This document shows, piece by piece, positions 29,389 to 38,255 of a DNA stretch of 64,000 nt. The DNA comes from Chloroflexota bacterium (GTDB taxonomy: Bacteria > Chloroflexota > Anaerolineae > Anaerolineales > Villigracilaceae): the NCBI GenBank assembly GCA_013112685.1, contig JABFGC010000002.1:2242902-2306901 (forward strand). The letters run 5' to 3'. The notes under the pieces were generated by a model that was not told the DNA's origin, did not search any database, and was given only the letters and a program-made list of their open reading frames with translations. Positions within the stretch are counted from its first letter, which is position 1. Each line of letters starts with the position of its first letter. A program made the translations under genes and the position numbers.

Positions 29389-30273
29389 GTCGGATTTTCC
29401 GCAGTACAGCCCTTCACATCATCCTCGCGCTTCTCGCCGGACTGGGAGTTGGTCTGTTTTACTCATGGCGAATCTCCCCCGTCACCTACGTGGACGCCCA
29501 CCCCGCCCTCCTGCGCGCCGATTTCAAGGACCAGTACCGCATCGTCATCGCCGCCTCCTACGAATCCACGCAGGGCCCTCACCCGTGCGCGTGCCCGCCT
29601 CGACCTGCTCGGCGACGCCGACCCTATCGCTGAACTCAGCGCGCAGGCGCGACGCATGCTCGCGGCAGGCGAACCGTTTGAAAAGGTTCGTCCGCTCGCC
29701 CAACTCGCTACCGACTTGAAACAGGGCTTCGCCAGCAACCCCATCACTCCCACACCGTTCCCAACTTTCAGCACGCCCGTCGTCGAATGGACGCCGACCT
29801 TCGTCGAAACAGGGGAAGCGGTTGTCGAACCCGAAGCGACCTTCACCCCCGCGCCCACCGTCTTCTTCGAGCAGACGCCCCTCGCACCCGTCGCGGCAGA
29901 GACCAGCGCCCCCCGTCCCACTTTCACACCCACTCCCGGACCCGGCGCACCCTTCACTCTGGTCGGTCAGGAAGCGATATGCGAACCCGGGAAGAAGCCC
30001 CTCATGCAGTTCATCCTCCGGGATGCACGCCGGAATCAGGTGGCAGGTATCGAGATCATCGTCACGTGGGATCAGGGCGAAGACCGCTTCTTTACGGGTT
30101 TCAAACCCGAACTCGGAGACGGCTACGCAGACTTCGTCATGCAGGCAGGGACGGTTTACAACGTCCGCATCGTCAGCGGCGGGTCGTTCGTTCCCAACAT
30201 CGCCGCGCCAAATTGCGCAGACCCAAACGGCGCGCAATACCCCGGCGGTTTGTTATTGACCTTCCAGCAGTAG
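29385..30273 (+). CDS. Membrane-anchored protein with Thr/Pro stalk and beta domain (one frameshift)
   Basis: About 295 aa after removing an extra G in GGGCCC at 29571. Architecture: N-terminal membrane anchor (ALHIILALLAGLGVGLFYSW), a domain shared with the preceding gene (PVTYVDAHPALLRADFKDQY), a Thr/Pro-rich stalk (TPTPFPTFSTP and similar, about residues 115-180), and a ~100-residue C-terminal beta domain (FTLVGQEAICEPGKKPLMQF... GGLLLTFQQ) with two Cys. It is translationally coupled to the gene before it (ATGA overlap). The C-terminal domain resembles small SbsA/carboxypeptidase-regulatory-like modules, but I cannot assign it. Probably exposed outside the membrane. Confidence 0.72.
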
Positions 30274-30385
30274 TACCGCAAGATTCATCTTGCGATGAGA
30301 GGCGCAACATGAATCCTCTGCGAGGACAAGTTGTTGCGGTACTGAAACAGCGGCTTTCGTATTGTCGGATTAATTTGTTAATCCG
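30272..30385. repeat. Two inverted repeats in intergenic region
   Basis: AGTACCGCAA (30272-30281) pairs with TTGCGGTACT (30334-30343), enclosing GAGAGGCGCAAC-type internal repeats, so the segment could fold as a long hairpin. A separate perfect 8-bp palindrome CGGATTAA-TTTG-TTAATCCG (30366-30385) lies about 20 nt upstream of a CATAAT box and could be an operator for the gene at 30497. Confidence 0.6.
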
Positions 30386-30496
30386 CAATATTCTGCCAAA
30401 AGCGGCATAATATCGCGTTGAAAAACCCTCAATGTCCTGCAACCAACACAGGGCTTCGTTCGTTATATCTCCAAGAGAAAAATCAAGGAGCAACGA

Positions 30497-31009
30497 ATGA
30501 ACGTATCCCAATCTTATGAAGAAAAACCCGGCTTGGTGACAGCCATCGCCCTGATGACTCTCGTCAGCGGCATCATCAACTTGTTCTGGGGCTTTGTCGC
30601 ATCCGCCACCGCGCTTGGGACCATTGTAGGCGTGATCTGCCTGCCCGTCACCATCCTGCCGACCATCCTCGGCGTGTTCGAAATCATTTATTCCGCCAAA
30701 CTGCTGAGCGCCCAGCCGCAGCCGGTCCAGCCTTCGCCGTCCATTGCAGTCTTTGAGATCCTGATGGTCGTGTATGCAAACGTCTTCTCGCTGATCGCCG
30801 GCATTCTGGTGTTGATCTTCTACAATGACCTGACGGTGAAGGATTACTTCGCCCGCCTCAACAGCAAGCCGCCTGCAACGCCTCCAGCGCCGGTCACGCC
30901 CCTGCCCGAACCCCAGCCTGTCCCCCTGCCGGAGCCGGTCGAGCCGGTCAGCCTCGAGCCGGAAGCGCCCCAAAAGTCCAAACGGACTCGAAAAGTTTCC
31001 GGCAAGTAG
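30497..31009 (+). CDS. Hypothetical membrane protein with Pro-rich tail
   Basis: 170 aa with an AAGGAG site. Three hydrophobic segments (GLVTAIALMTLVSGIINLFWGF, VICLPVTILPTILGVFEIIY, FEILMVVYANVFSLIAGILVLIFY) are followed by a Pro/Val/Glu-rich cytoplasmic or external tail ending KSKRTRKVSGK. The layout resembles the 'YYLDP/DUF' type small membrane proteins; no family is confidently recognised. Monocistronic with its own terminator. Confidence 0.65.
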   Translation: MNVSQSYEEKPGLVTAIALMTLVSGIINLFWGFVASATALGTIVGVICLPVTILPTILGVFEIIYSAKLLSAQPQPVQPSPSIAVFEILMVVYANVFSLIAGILVLIFYNDLTVKDYFARLNSKPPATPPAPVTPLPEPQPVPLPEPVEPVSLEPEAPQKSKRTRKVSGK

Positions 31010-31017
31010 TAACGAAA

Positions 31018-31040
31018 ACAGCCGCGAACAGCGCGGCTGT
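31018..31040 (+). terminator. Intrinsic terminator
   Basis: ACAGCCGCG pairs with CGCGGCTGT around AACAG and is followed by TTTATTGTTT. Confidence 0.85.
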
Positions 31041-31136
31041 TTTATTGTTTCCAAATATGACCCAAGTATACCTTCCACTTAATCAAATTCTGATGTATCC
31101 TTAAGCATACAATCATCAAAAGGAGAGAGACATATT

Positions 31137-31937
31137 ATGAAATCACAGTATCGTATGTTATTTGCTTTTGTTGCCATGATTTTGGCTGTCAGCCTGGCGT
31201 GCGGTGCGCTCAGCGGGACGGAAGCCCCGCCGCCAACCAGCCAGCCGTTGCCGACTAACCCGCCCCCGCCCACCAGCGCACCCATCCAACAGCCCACGCA
31301 GGAATCTCAGCCGATTCCAACGCCCCAATCCCAGCCTCAACCCCAGAACCAGCAATTCTTCACCGAGGAATTCGATACCCCGCTTTCCGATGCTTGGTCC
31401 GTCCTCACGGTCACCGGGTCGGACGACGCAAATCCCGATAAAGTGACCGTCGAACCACAGAGCGGAAAACTGGTTTGGAACTTCGACAGCGAGTATGTAT
31501 ATTACTACCTGTTCTATGAAGGCAACTCCTACTCGGATGTGAAGGTGGAGGTCCGAGCCGACAACCGCGGCAAGAACAACAACTCCATCAGCCTCATCTG
31601 CCGCTACGACCCGGAAGTCGGCTGGTATGAGTTCAATATTGCCAACAACGGTCTGTACGATATCTTGTTCGCTGAAGTGACAGAGAGCGGCAGTATCGGC
31701 TATAACCGCATCTCGAACGGCGGTTCCAACGCCATCAAACAGGGCAAGGACGTGAACGAGTACGTCATTTCGTGCGTCGGCGACAAACTCACCCTGACCA
31801 TCAACGGCGAGGAAATCAAACCCGTCACCGAAAAGAACTATGGATTGCGCGACGGCGGCGTGGGCGTTTCTGTTTCCTCTTTCAACGTCCTGCCCATTCT
31901 CGTTGAGATGGAATGGTTCAAGGTCAGCGAACCGTAA
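31137..31937 (+). CDS. Lipoprotein with Pro/Gln stalk and LamG-like domain
   Basis: 266 aa. A signal peptide ends in the lipobox SLAC-G (Cys about residue 22), then a Pro/Thr/Gln-rich stalk (to about residue 78) leads to a beta-sandwich domain. Features of that domain (FFTEEFDTPLSDAWSV, YSDVKVEVRADNRGKNNNSISLICRY, GWYEFNIANNGLYDI, LTLTINGEEIKPVTEKNYGLRDGGVGVSV) match the LamG/3-keto-disaccharide-hydrolase-like sandwich often seen after lipoprotein stalks in Anaerolineae. Ligand unknown. AGGAGAGA site upstream. Confidence 0.8.
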   Translation: MKSQYRMLFAFVAMILAVSLACGALSGTEAPPPTSQPLPTNPPPPTSAPIQQPTQESQPIPTPQSQPQPQNQQFFTEEFDTPLSDAWSVLTVTGSDDANPDKVTVEPQSGKLVWNFDSEYVYYYLFYEGNSYSDVKVEVRADNRGKNNNSISLICRYDPEVGWYEFNIANNGLYDILFAEVTESGSIGYNRISNGGSNAIKQGKDVNEYVISCVGDKLTLTINGEEIKPVTEKNYGLRDGGVGVSVSSFNVLPILVEMEWFKVSEP

Positions 31938-31963
31938 TAACGCGCAGAATTTGTGCTCGCCCG

Positions 31964-31994
31964 AATCCCCGCAGAACTTTTGCGGGGATTTTTT
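31964..31994 (+). terminator. Intrinsic terminator
   Basis: AATCCCCGCA pairs with TGCGGGGATT, followed by TTTTATT. Confidence 0.88.
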
Positions 31995-32017
31995 ATTGAA
32001 TTCGCAGAGAGTAGTGC

Positions 32018-32023
32018 TACAAT
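32018..32023 (+). promoter_or_regulatory. -10 box of a leaderless transcript (Memo-like gene)
   Basis: TACAAT at 32018-32023 lies 6 nt before the ATG at 32030; no ribosome-binding site is present. Confidence 0.6.
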
Positions 32024-32029
32024 GAATCT

Positions 32030-32880
32030 ATGGCAACGCTCGATCTCCGTCCCTCCCCCATTGCCGGGACGTGGTACGACGACAACCCCAAAATCCTCGC
32101 CCGCCGGTGGATACATATCTTGCCGGGGCAAGCCTGCCGGAACTAAGCGGGCAGGTTATCGCGGTTATCGCGCCGCATGCCGGGCATCGTTACTCCGGCG
32201 CGGTCGCCGCTCACGCCTTCGCCGCCCTACGCGGACGGAAACCCGATCTCGTTGCGGTCGTCTCCCCGTTTCACAACTTCGCCCCCTACCCGCTCATCAC
32301 CACGAGCCACCGGGCGTACGCCACTCCGCTCGGCAGCATCCTCGTGGATCAAACAGCGCTGGCGGAACTGCAAAATCACTTACCCATCCCCATCACGCCC
32401 GTCCGAAACGACAAGGAACACTCGCTCGAAATCGAACTGCCTTTCCTTCAGCGCGCGCTCAAACACGAATTCAAACTCCTGCCCATCATGGTCCGCGCGC
32501 AGGAGCGGGAAGTGGCGCAAAAACTGGGGGAGGCGCTCGCGCACACGCTCGAAAACAAAAACGCCGTCCTCGTCGCTTCCACCGACCTCTCGCATTTTTA
32601 CAACCAGCAGACCGCCAATCGGCTCGACCATGAAATGCTCAGGCGCATCGAATCCTTCGACCCTGCATCCGTTTTCGACGCCGAAGAGACCGGCAAAGGC
32701 TTTGCCTGCGGTCACGCCGCCGTCGCCGCGGTGATGTGGGCGGCAAAGCAACTCGGCGCGAACAAGGTCCAAACCCTCCACTACGCCACATCCGGCGATG
32801 TGACCGGCGACCATTCGTCAGTGGTCGGTTACGGGGCGGTTGCCATTTCGAAAACGATATACCGCAAGGGTATTATATAA
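32030..32880 (+). CDS. MEMO1 / AmmeMemoRadiSam system protein B family (one frameshift)
   Basis: About 283 aa after restoring one C near 32103 (GCCCGCCGGTGG). It starts MATLDLRPSPIAGTWYDDNP, then VIAPHAGHRYSGAVAAHAF, the VVSPFHNF segment, EHSLEIELPFLQ, LVASTDLSHFYNQQTANRLD and the FACGHAAVAAVMWAAK segment near the C-terminus. The conserved His/Asp/Cys set resembles class III extradiol dioxygenases; family members occur with AMMECR1 and a radical SAM protein, neither of which is in the window. Its last codons overlap the promoter of priA. Confidence 0.87.
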
Positions 32881-32881
32881 T
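32876..32881 (+). promoter_or_regulatory. -10 box of a leaderless transcript (priA)
   Basis: TATAAT at 32876-32881, overlapping the stop codon of the Memo-like gene, ends 6 nt before the priA ATG at 32888. Confidence 0.6.
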
Positions 32882-32887
32882 CAAGGC

Positions 32888-35359
32888 ATGTTTGCCCGCC
32901 TTGCCGTCAATATCCCCGCTGTCTCAGGCGTCTTCGATTATTCCATACCGACCGAACTCATCCCGCATATCCAAACGGGTTGTCTGGTCGTGGCTCCCTT
33001 TGGCAACCAGACTGTGCAGGGCGTGGTCATTGAACTGAGCGATTCTTCCCTCATAGCGAATCCAAAACCGATCCTTGACCTGCTCGACCCTGCACCGGTT
33101 CTAACCCCGGCGCAGGTTGCCCTTGCCATGCGGATGGCGGAGACTACGCTGAATCCGCTCGCCGCCATCGTCGGCATGATGATTCCCATCGGGTTGAGCC
33201 AGCAGGCGGATGTTTTGTATTCAGTGATCAGTGGTCAGTTATCAGTGATCAGTGATCAGTTGCCAGTGACGCCGGTTCAAAAGCGGTTGTTGAATTTATT
33301 GAAGGAACGCGGTCCTTTGCGCGGCAGGCAGATTGACAGTCACTTCGCCAAAGTGGACTGGCGCAAGACCGCCAACTTCCTTGTCAAAAAAGGCGTGCTG
33401 ACGGCGAGGAACGTCCTGCCCCCGCCCCGGGTGAGACCAAAGCACATTCGCGTTGCCCAACTCGCAGTCACGCCGGAAGCGGCGGACGCGGAGATGGACT
33501 CGCTCGGCTCCACAAAGCAGACTCTGGCGCGTCGTCAAGCCGCACTGCGATTCCTCATCCAACAGCCGGAGCCGGTCAACCTCTCGTGGGTCTATGCCCA
33601 GACCGGGTGCAACCTTGCCGATTTACAGGAACTGGAAGAACGCGGTTTGATTCGCCTGTTCGAAAACGAAATCTTCCGCGACCCGTTGGAAAGATTGGAA
33701 AATAGAGAATTAGAAAATAGAGAGCAGTTCATCCTTTCTGCGGAGCAGAATTTTGCGCTGGAGCAAATTGTCAATTCGATTAACGATCATCCGGCCTCCA
33801 ATCTCCAATATCTGCTCTATGGCGTGACCGGCTCGGGCAAGACGGAGATTTATCTGCGCGCGGCGGAGGAGGTCATCCGGCTGGGCAGGCAGGCGATCAT
33901 CCTCGTGCCTGAGATCGCGCTCACACCGCAGGCGGTGCGCCGGTTTTTGGCGCGTTTCCCCGGGCAGGTGGGGCTGGTACATTCAAAACTCTCCGAAGGC
34001 GAACGGTACGATACCTGGCGGCGCGCGCGGAATGGGAAATTGAACGTCATCATCGGGGCGCGTTCGGCTTTGCTTTCGCCCCTGCCAAACATCGGTTTGA
34101 TCGTGGTGGACGAGTGCCACGACAGTTCGTACTATCAATCCGAGCCGCCTTGTTACAACGCCGTGACCGCCGCGCAGGAATACGCCCGGCTGTGCGGCGC
34201 GGTGTGTGTGCTCGGTTCGGCGACCCCAACAGTGGAACAACGCTACCATGCCGAGCAAAAGCACATCCGAAAAGCTGGAACTCCCCAGCCGCGTAACGGA
34301 TTTGCTCCTGCCGCCCGTTCATACCGTGGACATGCGCGAGGAGTTGAAGAACGGAAACCGCGGCATGTTCTCGCGCATTCTGGCGGAATCGCTGGCGGAG
34401 GTCCTTTCGCGCGGCGAGCAGGCGATTCTGTTCCTGAACCGGCGCGGCACAGCCACGTACATCTTCTGCCGCGATTGCGGCGCGACGTTGAAATGCCCCA
34501 ACTGCGAAACGCCGTTGACGCGCACACGGATTTACCCGCCAGCCGCAATGCAAATTCCACGATGCGCAAAGAACAATCGAACAAATCCCTTCTCTGCCAT
34601 CGCTGCGGCTACACCCGAAACATGCCGAAAACCTGCCCCAGTTGCGGGAGCAATCAAATTCGGGAATACGGACTGGGGAGCGAACGCGTGGAAGCGGAGG
34701 TGAGAGCCACGTTTCCCCGGGCGCGGACCCTGCGCTGGGATTGGGACACGACCCGTCAGAAGGATGCCCACGAGATTATCCTCACCCATTTTGCGAATCA
34801 CCGGGCGGATGTTTTGGTCGGCACGCAGATGCTGGCGAAGGGACTCGACCTGCCGCTGGTGACGTTGGTCGGTATCGTGCTGGCGGATGTGGGCTTGAAC
34901 TTTCCCGACCCGTTTGCAAACGAGAAGGTCTTTCAGACGTTGACGCAGGTGGCGGGGCGGGCGGGACGCTCGGCGCGCGGCGGCAAGGTCGTCATGCAGA
35001 CGTTCACCCCCGATCATTATGCTCTTCAATTTGCGGCGAAGCACGATGTAGATGGGTTTTACGAACGCGAGTTGGAGTACCGCCGTCAGTTGGGGTATCC
35101 GCCGTTTGCGAGGCTGGCGCGGCTGGAGTACCGGAGTCAGGATCCGCTCAAGGCGGAGGCGGAAGCCCAAAAAATGGCGGACAGGCTCAAGGCCCGGTTG
35201 GAGGCGGAGGGTCGCCGTCAGACCGAGTTGATCGGTCCCGTTCCCAGTTTCTTTGCAAAGGAAAACGGCGAATATCGCTGGCAGGTCGTCCTGCGCGGGA
35301 CCCGACCCCGCATCTGTTTTGAACGATTTGCGGCTCAGCGATTGGCGGCTCGAAGTTGA
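32888..35359 (+). CDS. priA: Primosomal replication protein N' (PriA helicase; two indels)
   Basis: About 823 aa after removing one A in CAAAAGC at 34257 and adding one base near 34520. The N-terminal 3'-DNA-binding domain (FARLAVNIPAVSGVFDYSIP) is followed by the winged helix (about 130-190), then the helicase core: Walker A GVTGSGKTEIY, Walker B VVDECHD (DExH type), and motifs V/VI (GTQMLAKGLDLP, QVAGRAGR). The zinc-binding insert holds CRDCGATLKCPNC and CHRCGYT...CPSCG (eight Cys). PriA restarts stalled forks by recognising D-loops and loading the replicative helicase. Residues about 111-127 are coded by a dispersed ATCAGT repeat inserted in frame (33218-33270). Confidence 0.93.
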   Translation: MFARLAVNIPAVSGVFDYSIPTELIPHIQTGCLVVAPFGNQTVQGVVIELSDSSLIANPKPILDLLDPAPVLTPAQVALAMRMAETTLNPLAAIVGMMIPIGLSQQADVLYSVISGQLSVISDQLPVTPVQKRLLNLLKERGPLRGRQIDSHFAKVDWRKTANFLVKKGVLTARNVLPPPRVRPKHIRVAQLAVTPEAADAEMDSLGSTKQTLARRQAALRFLIQQPEPVNLSWVYAQTGCNLADLQELEERGLIRLFENEIFRDPLERLENRELENREQFILSAEQNFALEQIVNSINDHPASNLQYLLYGVTGSGKTEIYLRAAEEVIRLGRQAIILVPEIALTPQAVRRFLARFPGQVGLVHSKLSEGERYDTWRRARNGKLNVIIGARSALLSPLPNIGLIVVDECHDSSYYQSEPPCYNAVTAAQEYARLCGAVCVLGSATPTVEQRYHAEQKHIRKAGTPQPRNGFAPAARSYRGHARGVEERKPRHVLAHSGGIAGGGPFARRAGDSVPEPARHSHVHLLPRLRRDVEMPQLRNAVDAHTDLPASRNANSTMRKEQSNKSLLCHRCGYTRNMPKTCPSCGSNQIREYGLGSERVEAEVRATFPRARTLRWDWDTTRQKDAHEIILTHFANHRADVLVGTQMLAKGLDLPLVTLVGIVLADVGLNFPDPFANEKVFQTLTQVAGRAGRSARGGKVVMQTFTPDHYALQFAAKHDVDGFYERELEYRRQLGYPPFARLARLEYRSQDPLKAEAEAQKMADRLKARLEAEGRRQTELIGPVPSFFAKENGEYRWQVVLRGTRPRICFERFAAQRLAARS
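33218..33270. repeat. ATCAGT-type dispersed repeat inside priA
   Basis: Five to six imperfect copies of a CAGTGATCAGT unit, in frame within priA, coding YSVISGQLSVISDQLPV. A second low-complexity stretch (GGAAAATAGAGAATTAGAAA and on, 33691-33722) codes RLENRELENRE nearby. Confidence 0.85.
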
Positions 35360-35433
35360 CCCTATAAGTTTGCTATAATCGAAACAATAAGCGGCTGGAG
35401 CATGGTTCAGATTATCAAAAAGGAGAGTGCGGC

Positions 35434-36336
35434 ATGCAAAGTTTTTCTCGCGGTTGGACATTTCTAAAACAAGCCTGGAGCATGGCGTTCAAGGATAAGG
35501 ATTTGCTCAAGCCATCGGTTTACGCGCTGGTGGTGGGGATGGTCGTCTCGGTGGCTGGGATTATTCCCATCATTGGGGCGGCTCTTCTTTTTGGCGATTC
35601 GCAATTCGGCAATATCATTCTTTTCATTCTGGGCGCGATTTTGATCTTCGTCCAATTCGTGGTGACGTACATCTTTTCCGCGATGACGGTGTACCTGATC
35701 TTCGGCTATCTTTCCGAAGGCGATGGACGCATGGACAAAGCCTGGGCAATCGTCCGCCGCGATTTCTTCGACATCCTGACCCTGGCGGCGGCTTCGACGG
35801 TTGTCAATTTGATCCGCAATGCGGCGCGGCGCAACCGCAGGGGCGCCTGGCGGCGGGTTTGGCGCGCCAGGGCGGCGGGACTGTTGGAGATGCTGTGGAC
35901 GGAGGCTTCGTATCTCGTCCTGCCTGCGATGGTGATTGACGATTTGAACCTCAAGGACGGTTTGCAGCGCATCTGGAAGATTACGAAGGAGAACCTGCTC
36001 TTGATCGGAATCAGCACCGTGGGCGTACGCTTCGTCACCGGACTGATCGGCTTTGTCTTCGGGCTGACAGGTTTCGTCATCGCTTTAGCCATCGGCGGCG
36101 GGCTGGCGTATCTCTCCGGCGGTCAGACGGCGATCTCCATCATAGGCATTGCCATCGGCGCGTTGATTTTCTTCACGTTCGTGATGGTGGCGAGCGTGTT
36201 CAGTTCGTACACCAGCACGGCGTATCACACCTGCCTGTACATTTGGGCGCGCGACGCCGAGAAAGCCGTTGTGGAAGGCAGGGAAGTTTCGCAGGTACGC
36301 GCTCCCGCCCCGCTGGCGGCGGTTTTGGCTCAATAA
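35434..36336 (+). CDS. Integral membrane protein, DUF6159-like
   Basis: 300 aa with an AAGGAGAG site and a TATAAT box near 35375. It starts MQSFSRGWTFLKQAWSMAFKDKDLLKPS, then has five or six membrane segments (VYALVVGMVVSVAGIIPII; IILFILGAILIFVQFVVTYIFSAMTVYLIF; three in the C-terminal half). The cytoplasmic basic loop RNAARRNRRGAWRRVWRARA and the WTEASYLVLPAMVIDDLNLKDG block agree with the DUF6159/'glycerophosphoryl diester phosphodiesterase membrane-like' families of unknown function. Monocistronic. Confidence 0.65.
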   Translation: MQSFSRGWTFLKQAWSMAFKDKDLLKPSVYALVVGMVVSVAGIIPIIGAALLFGDSQFGNIILFILGAILIFVQFVVTYIFSAMTVYLIFGYLSEGDGRMDKAWAIVRRDFFDILTLAAASTVVNLIRNAARRNRRGAWRRVWRARAAGLLEMLWTEASYLVLPAMVIDDLNLKDGLQRIWKITKENLLLIGISTVGVRFVTGLIGFVFGLTGFVIALAIGGGLAYLSGGQTAISIIGIAIGALIFFTFVMVASVFSSYTSTAYHTCLYIWARDAEKAVVEGREVSQVRAPAPLAAVLAQ

Positions 36337-36379
36337 CAAACCAGACCCCGGGTTTTGCTGCTTGTGTGGGCTTTCACCA

Positions 36380-36425
36380 CTGAGCGCACAGAGCCCGCAG
36401 AGCATTCTGATTGACATCTCTGCGC
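36380..36425. repeat. 'cactgagcgcacagagcccgc' dispersed repeat
   Basis: Copies of a CA(C/G)AGAG(C/A) word in the gap after the membrane protein; the same wording returns at 46336-46392. Nothing else is seen in this 130-nt gap besides the promoter at 36455. Confidence 0.55.
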
Positions 36426-36454
36426 CTGCGCCACTGCCTTGAGGGTCTTTTTGA

Positions 36455-36460
36455 TACAAT
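36455..36460 (+). promoter_or_regulatory. -10 box of a leaderless transcript (phosphoribosyltransferase)
   Basis: TACAAT at 36455-36460 lies 6 nt before the ATG at 36467. Confidence 0.6.
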
Positions 36461-36466
36461 AGACCC

Positions 36467-36982
36467 ATGAAACCCGAACCGCGCCGCCGCGAATTAGTCT
36501 CCTGGGAGGAATTGGACAAACTGATTGATCATCTGATTCCCCAGTTCCGCCGCGAGTTTACCGCGATGGTCATGATCACGCGCGGGGGCGTCATCCCCGG
36601 CGGGATGCTGGCGGAAGCGATGAACATCACCCACATCCTCACCGCCGCCGTGGACTTCCCCGCGCAGATGCAAAACGAGAAAACCGCCGCCTTCATCGCG
36701 TGGCCCGAATTCATCCAATTCCCCGCCGACGACAAACTGCGCGGACGTCCCACCCTGATCGTGGACGACGTTTGGGGCTCGGGGCGCACCATCACGGCGG
36801 TCAAGAACCGCGTCTCTGCGGCGGGCGGGTTTCCCGAAACCTGCGTCCTGCACTTCAACCCGTACCGCAACCTGTTCGGCAACGTCCGCCCGGACTATTA
36901 TGCGGCAATCACCGACGCTTTCATCGTGTATCCCTGGGAGATTGACCGGGGCGCCGACCGGGTGATTCTGGGTCAAATCTAA
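36467..36982 (+). CDS. Phosphoribosyltransferase-family protein
   Basis: 171 aa with a type I PRTase fold: MITRGGVIPGGMLAEAM (PPi loop region, about residue 40), and the PRPP-binding motif LIVDDVWGSGRTI (residues about 97-109). The N-terminal ELVSWEELDKLIDHLIPQF resembles xanthine-guanine-type PRTases. The base acceptor is not deducible. It is 8 nt upstream of the Crp/Fnr gene and likely co-transcribed with it. Confidence 0.85.
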   Translation: MKPEPRRRELVSWEELDKLIDHLIPQFRREFTAMVMITRGGVIPGGMLAEAMNITHILTAAVDFPAQMQNEKTAAFIAWPEFIQFPADDKLRGRPTLIVDDVWGSGRTITAVKNRVSAAGGFPETCVLHFNPYRNLFGNVRPDYYAAITDAFIVYPWEIDRGADRVILGQI

Positions 36983-36990
36983 AACCGCCA

Positions 36991-37674
36991 ATGAAGTTAA
37001 TCGAGACCACTTTCAAACAAAAGATTGCGGCGCTGAAGGAAAATGAATACTTCGACGACCTTTCCGATTCACTGTTGAAGGAAATCGCCGGGCATACCCA
37101 CCTGCGGGAATACCAGCGCGGGGATGTCATGTTTTGGGAGGGCGACGCCTGCGACGGATTGTTCATCATCGAACGCGGCGGCGCCAAGATCTTCCGCCTC
37201 TCGCCGCACGGACGGCAGTACATCGTCCGCATTTTGCAGGAGAAGGATACGTTCGCCGAAGTGCCCGCCTTCGATGAAGGCACGAACCCGGTCAACGTGG
37301 AGGCGCTGGAGACCTGCCGCGTGTGGGTCATCAACAAAAACAAACTGCACGAACTGGTGATGGCGCATCCCATGTTTGCCCAGAAAGTGCTGGCGAACTT
37401 CGGGAGGATGCTGCGCGGCATGGTGCGGATGGTCAGTGAGATGGCGTTCTACCAGGTGACTCACCGCCTGGCGCGGCTGATCGCGGAACTGCCCCAGGAT
37501 AAATCCGCGCCGCATTGGACGCAGGAACAACTGGCGGCGCGGCTGGGAACCGTGCGGGAGGTGGTGGCGCGTTCCATGAAGGAATTGGAACGCAGCGGGG
37601 CGATCCGGGTGGAGGACCGCCGCATCTTGATCGCGGACAAGGACGCTTTCAACGATTGGGTGCAGCCCAACTAA
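36991..37674 (+). CDS. Crp/Fnr-family transcriptional regulator
   Basis: 227 aa. The cyclic-nucleotide-binding-type beta-roll (residues about 20-120: YQRGDVMFWEGDACDGLFIIERGGAKIF) is followed by the dimer helix and a C-terminal winged helix (QEQLAARLGTVREVVARSMKELERSGAIRVEDRRILI). The N-terminal Cys cluster of oxygen-sensing FNR is absent, so any redox or NO sensing would be by another cofactor, as in HcpR/DNR. The nrfHA operon with a CRP/HcpR-like operator lies 3 kb away, making this a candidate regulator (inference). Confidence 0.88.
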   Translation: MKLIETTFKQKIAALKENEYFDDLSDSLLKEIAGHTHLREYQRGDVMFWEGDACDGLFIIERGGAKIFRLSPHGRQYIVRILQEKDTFAEVPAFDEGTNPVNVEALETCRVWVINKNKLHELVMAHPMFAQKVLANFGRMLRGMVRMVSEMAFYQVTHRLARLIAELPQDKSAPHWTQEQLAARLGTVREVVARSMKELERSGAIRVEDRRILIADKDAFNDWVQPN

Positions 37675-37679
37675 AAACT

Positions 37680-37703
37680 CAGCGCGGCTTGAATGCCGCG
37701 CTG
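37680..37703. terminator. Intrinsic terminator between convergent genes
   Basis: CAGCGCGGC pairs with GCCGCGCTG, followed by TTCTTTT. Confidence 0.82.
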
Positions 37704-37708
37704 TTCTT

Positions 37709-38158
37709 TTATTCGAGCATCTCGAAGTTCGAAACCTGCAGGGACAACTCATCGTCAACAGCTTCCTTGATGCGGTCAATGGCGATGCTGACGGGAAAGC
37801 CAAACAGGGGGTCGTACGTTACGAGCACCTCGTCGGCTTCGCCGTTCAACTCAGCCTCCAGTTCAAGAAAGAGGCGGTCAATCGTCGCGTAGGATTGGTA
37901 ATAATCGAAGGATGGGTTCGATGAGTCCACGGGTGTTCCATCGGGGCGGGTTATCGAAACCACCTCGCCGTCTTTAACCTCGATGGTCAGGGGCATGTCC
38001 TCGACGAACGGGCAGAAACAACCGAGGAATAATTGATACCGGTAATGGGAAATGGAAGCGTCCTGCCATTTGGCAATGTTCCGGTCGAAATCCGATTGCG
38101 GGGCAGCCGAACAAGCCGCAAGGGTCAATGCAAGTATGAGATAAAGAAACTTTTTCAT
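37709..38158 (-). CDS. Lipoprotein with DUF6174-like domain
   Basis: 149 aa. The signal peptide MKKFLYLILALTLAAC ends in a lipobox (LTLAAC). The mature part (IAKWQDASISHYRYQLFLGCFCPFV, then VKDGEVVSITRPDG and SYATIDRLFLELE) matches the DUF6174 pattern of small secreted proteins with a CFC motif. Function unknown. A GGAG-type site precedes the ATG. Downstream of nrfA on the same strand, but a terminator separates them. Confidence 0.8.
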   Translation of the reverse strand: MKKFLYLILALTLAACSAAPQSDFDRNIAKWQDASISHYRYQLFLGCFCPFVEDMPLTIEVKDGEVVSITRPDGTPVDSSNPSFDYYQSYATIDRLFLELEAELNGEADEVLVTYDPLFGFPVSIAIDRIKEAVDDELSLQVSNFEMLE

Positions 38159-38209
38159 GTCTTCTCCTTGCGGGGAAGGACGACGCGCGCTCCGCGAATG
38201 TTCCCTGAA

Positions 38210-38242
38210 ATAAAATTCCCCGCCATGTGCGGCGGGGAATTG
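38210..38242 (-). terminator. Intrinsic terminator after nrfA
   Basis: AATTCCCCGCC pairs with GGCGGGGAATT and is followed on the minus strand by a T-rich TTTTAT stretch. Confidence 0.87.
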
Positions 38243-38255
38243 GGTTGTATCTCAG

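Noticed and set aside
32840..35359. PriA read without correction, including an odd Arg/His/Pro-rich segment at about 34260-34520
   Set aside because: The segment is the wrong frame between a +1 and a -1 indel; the alternative frame there restores helicase motifs and the Cys-rich zinc site.
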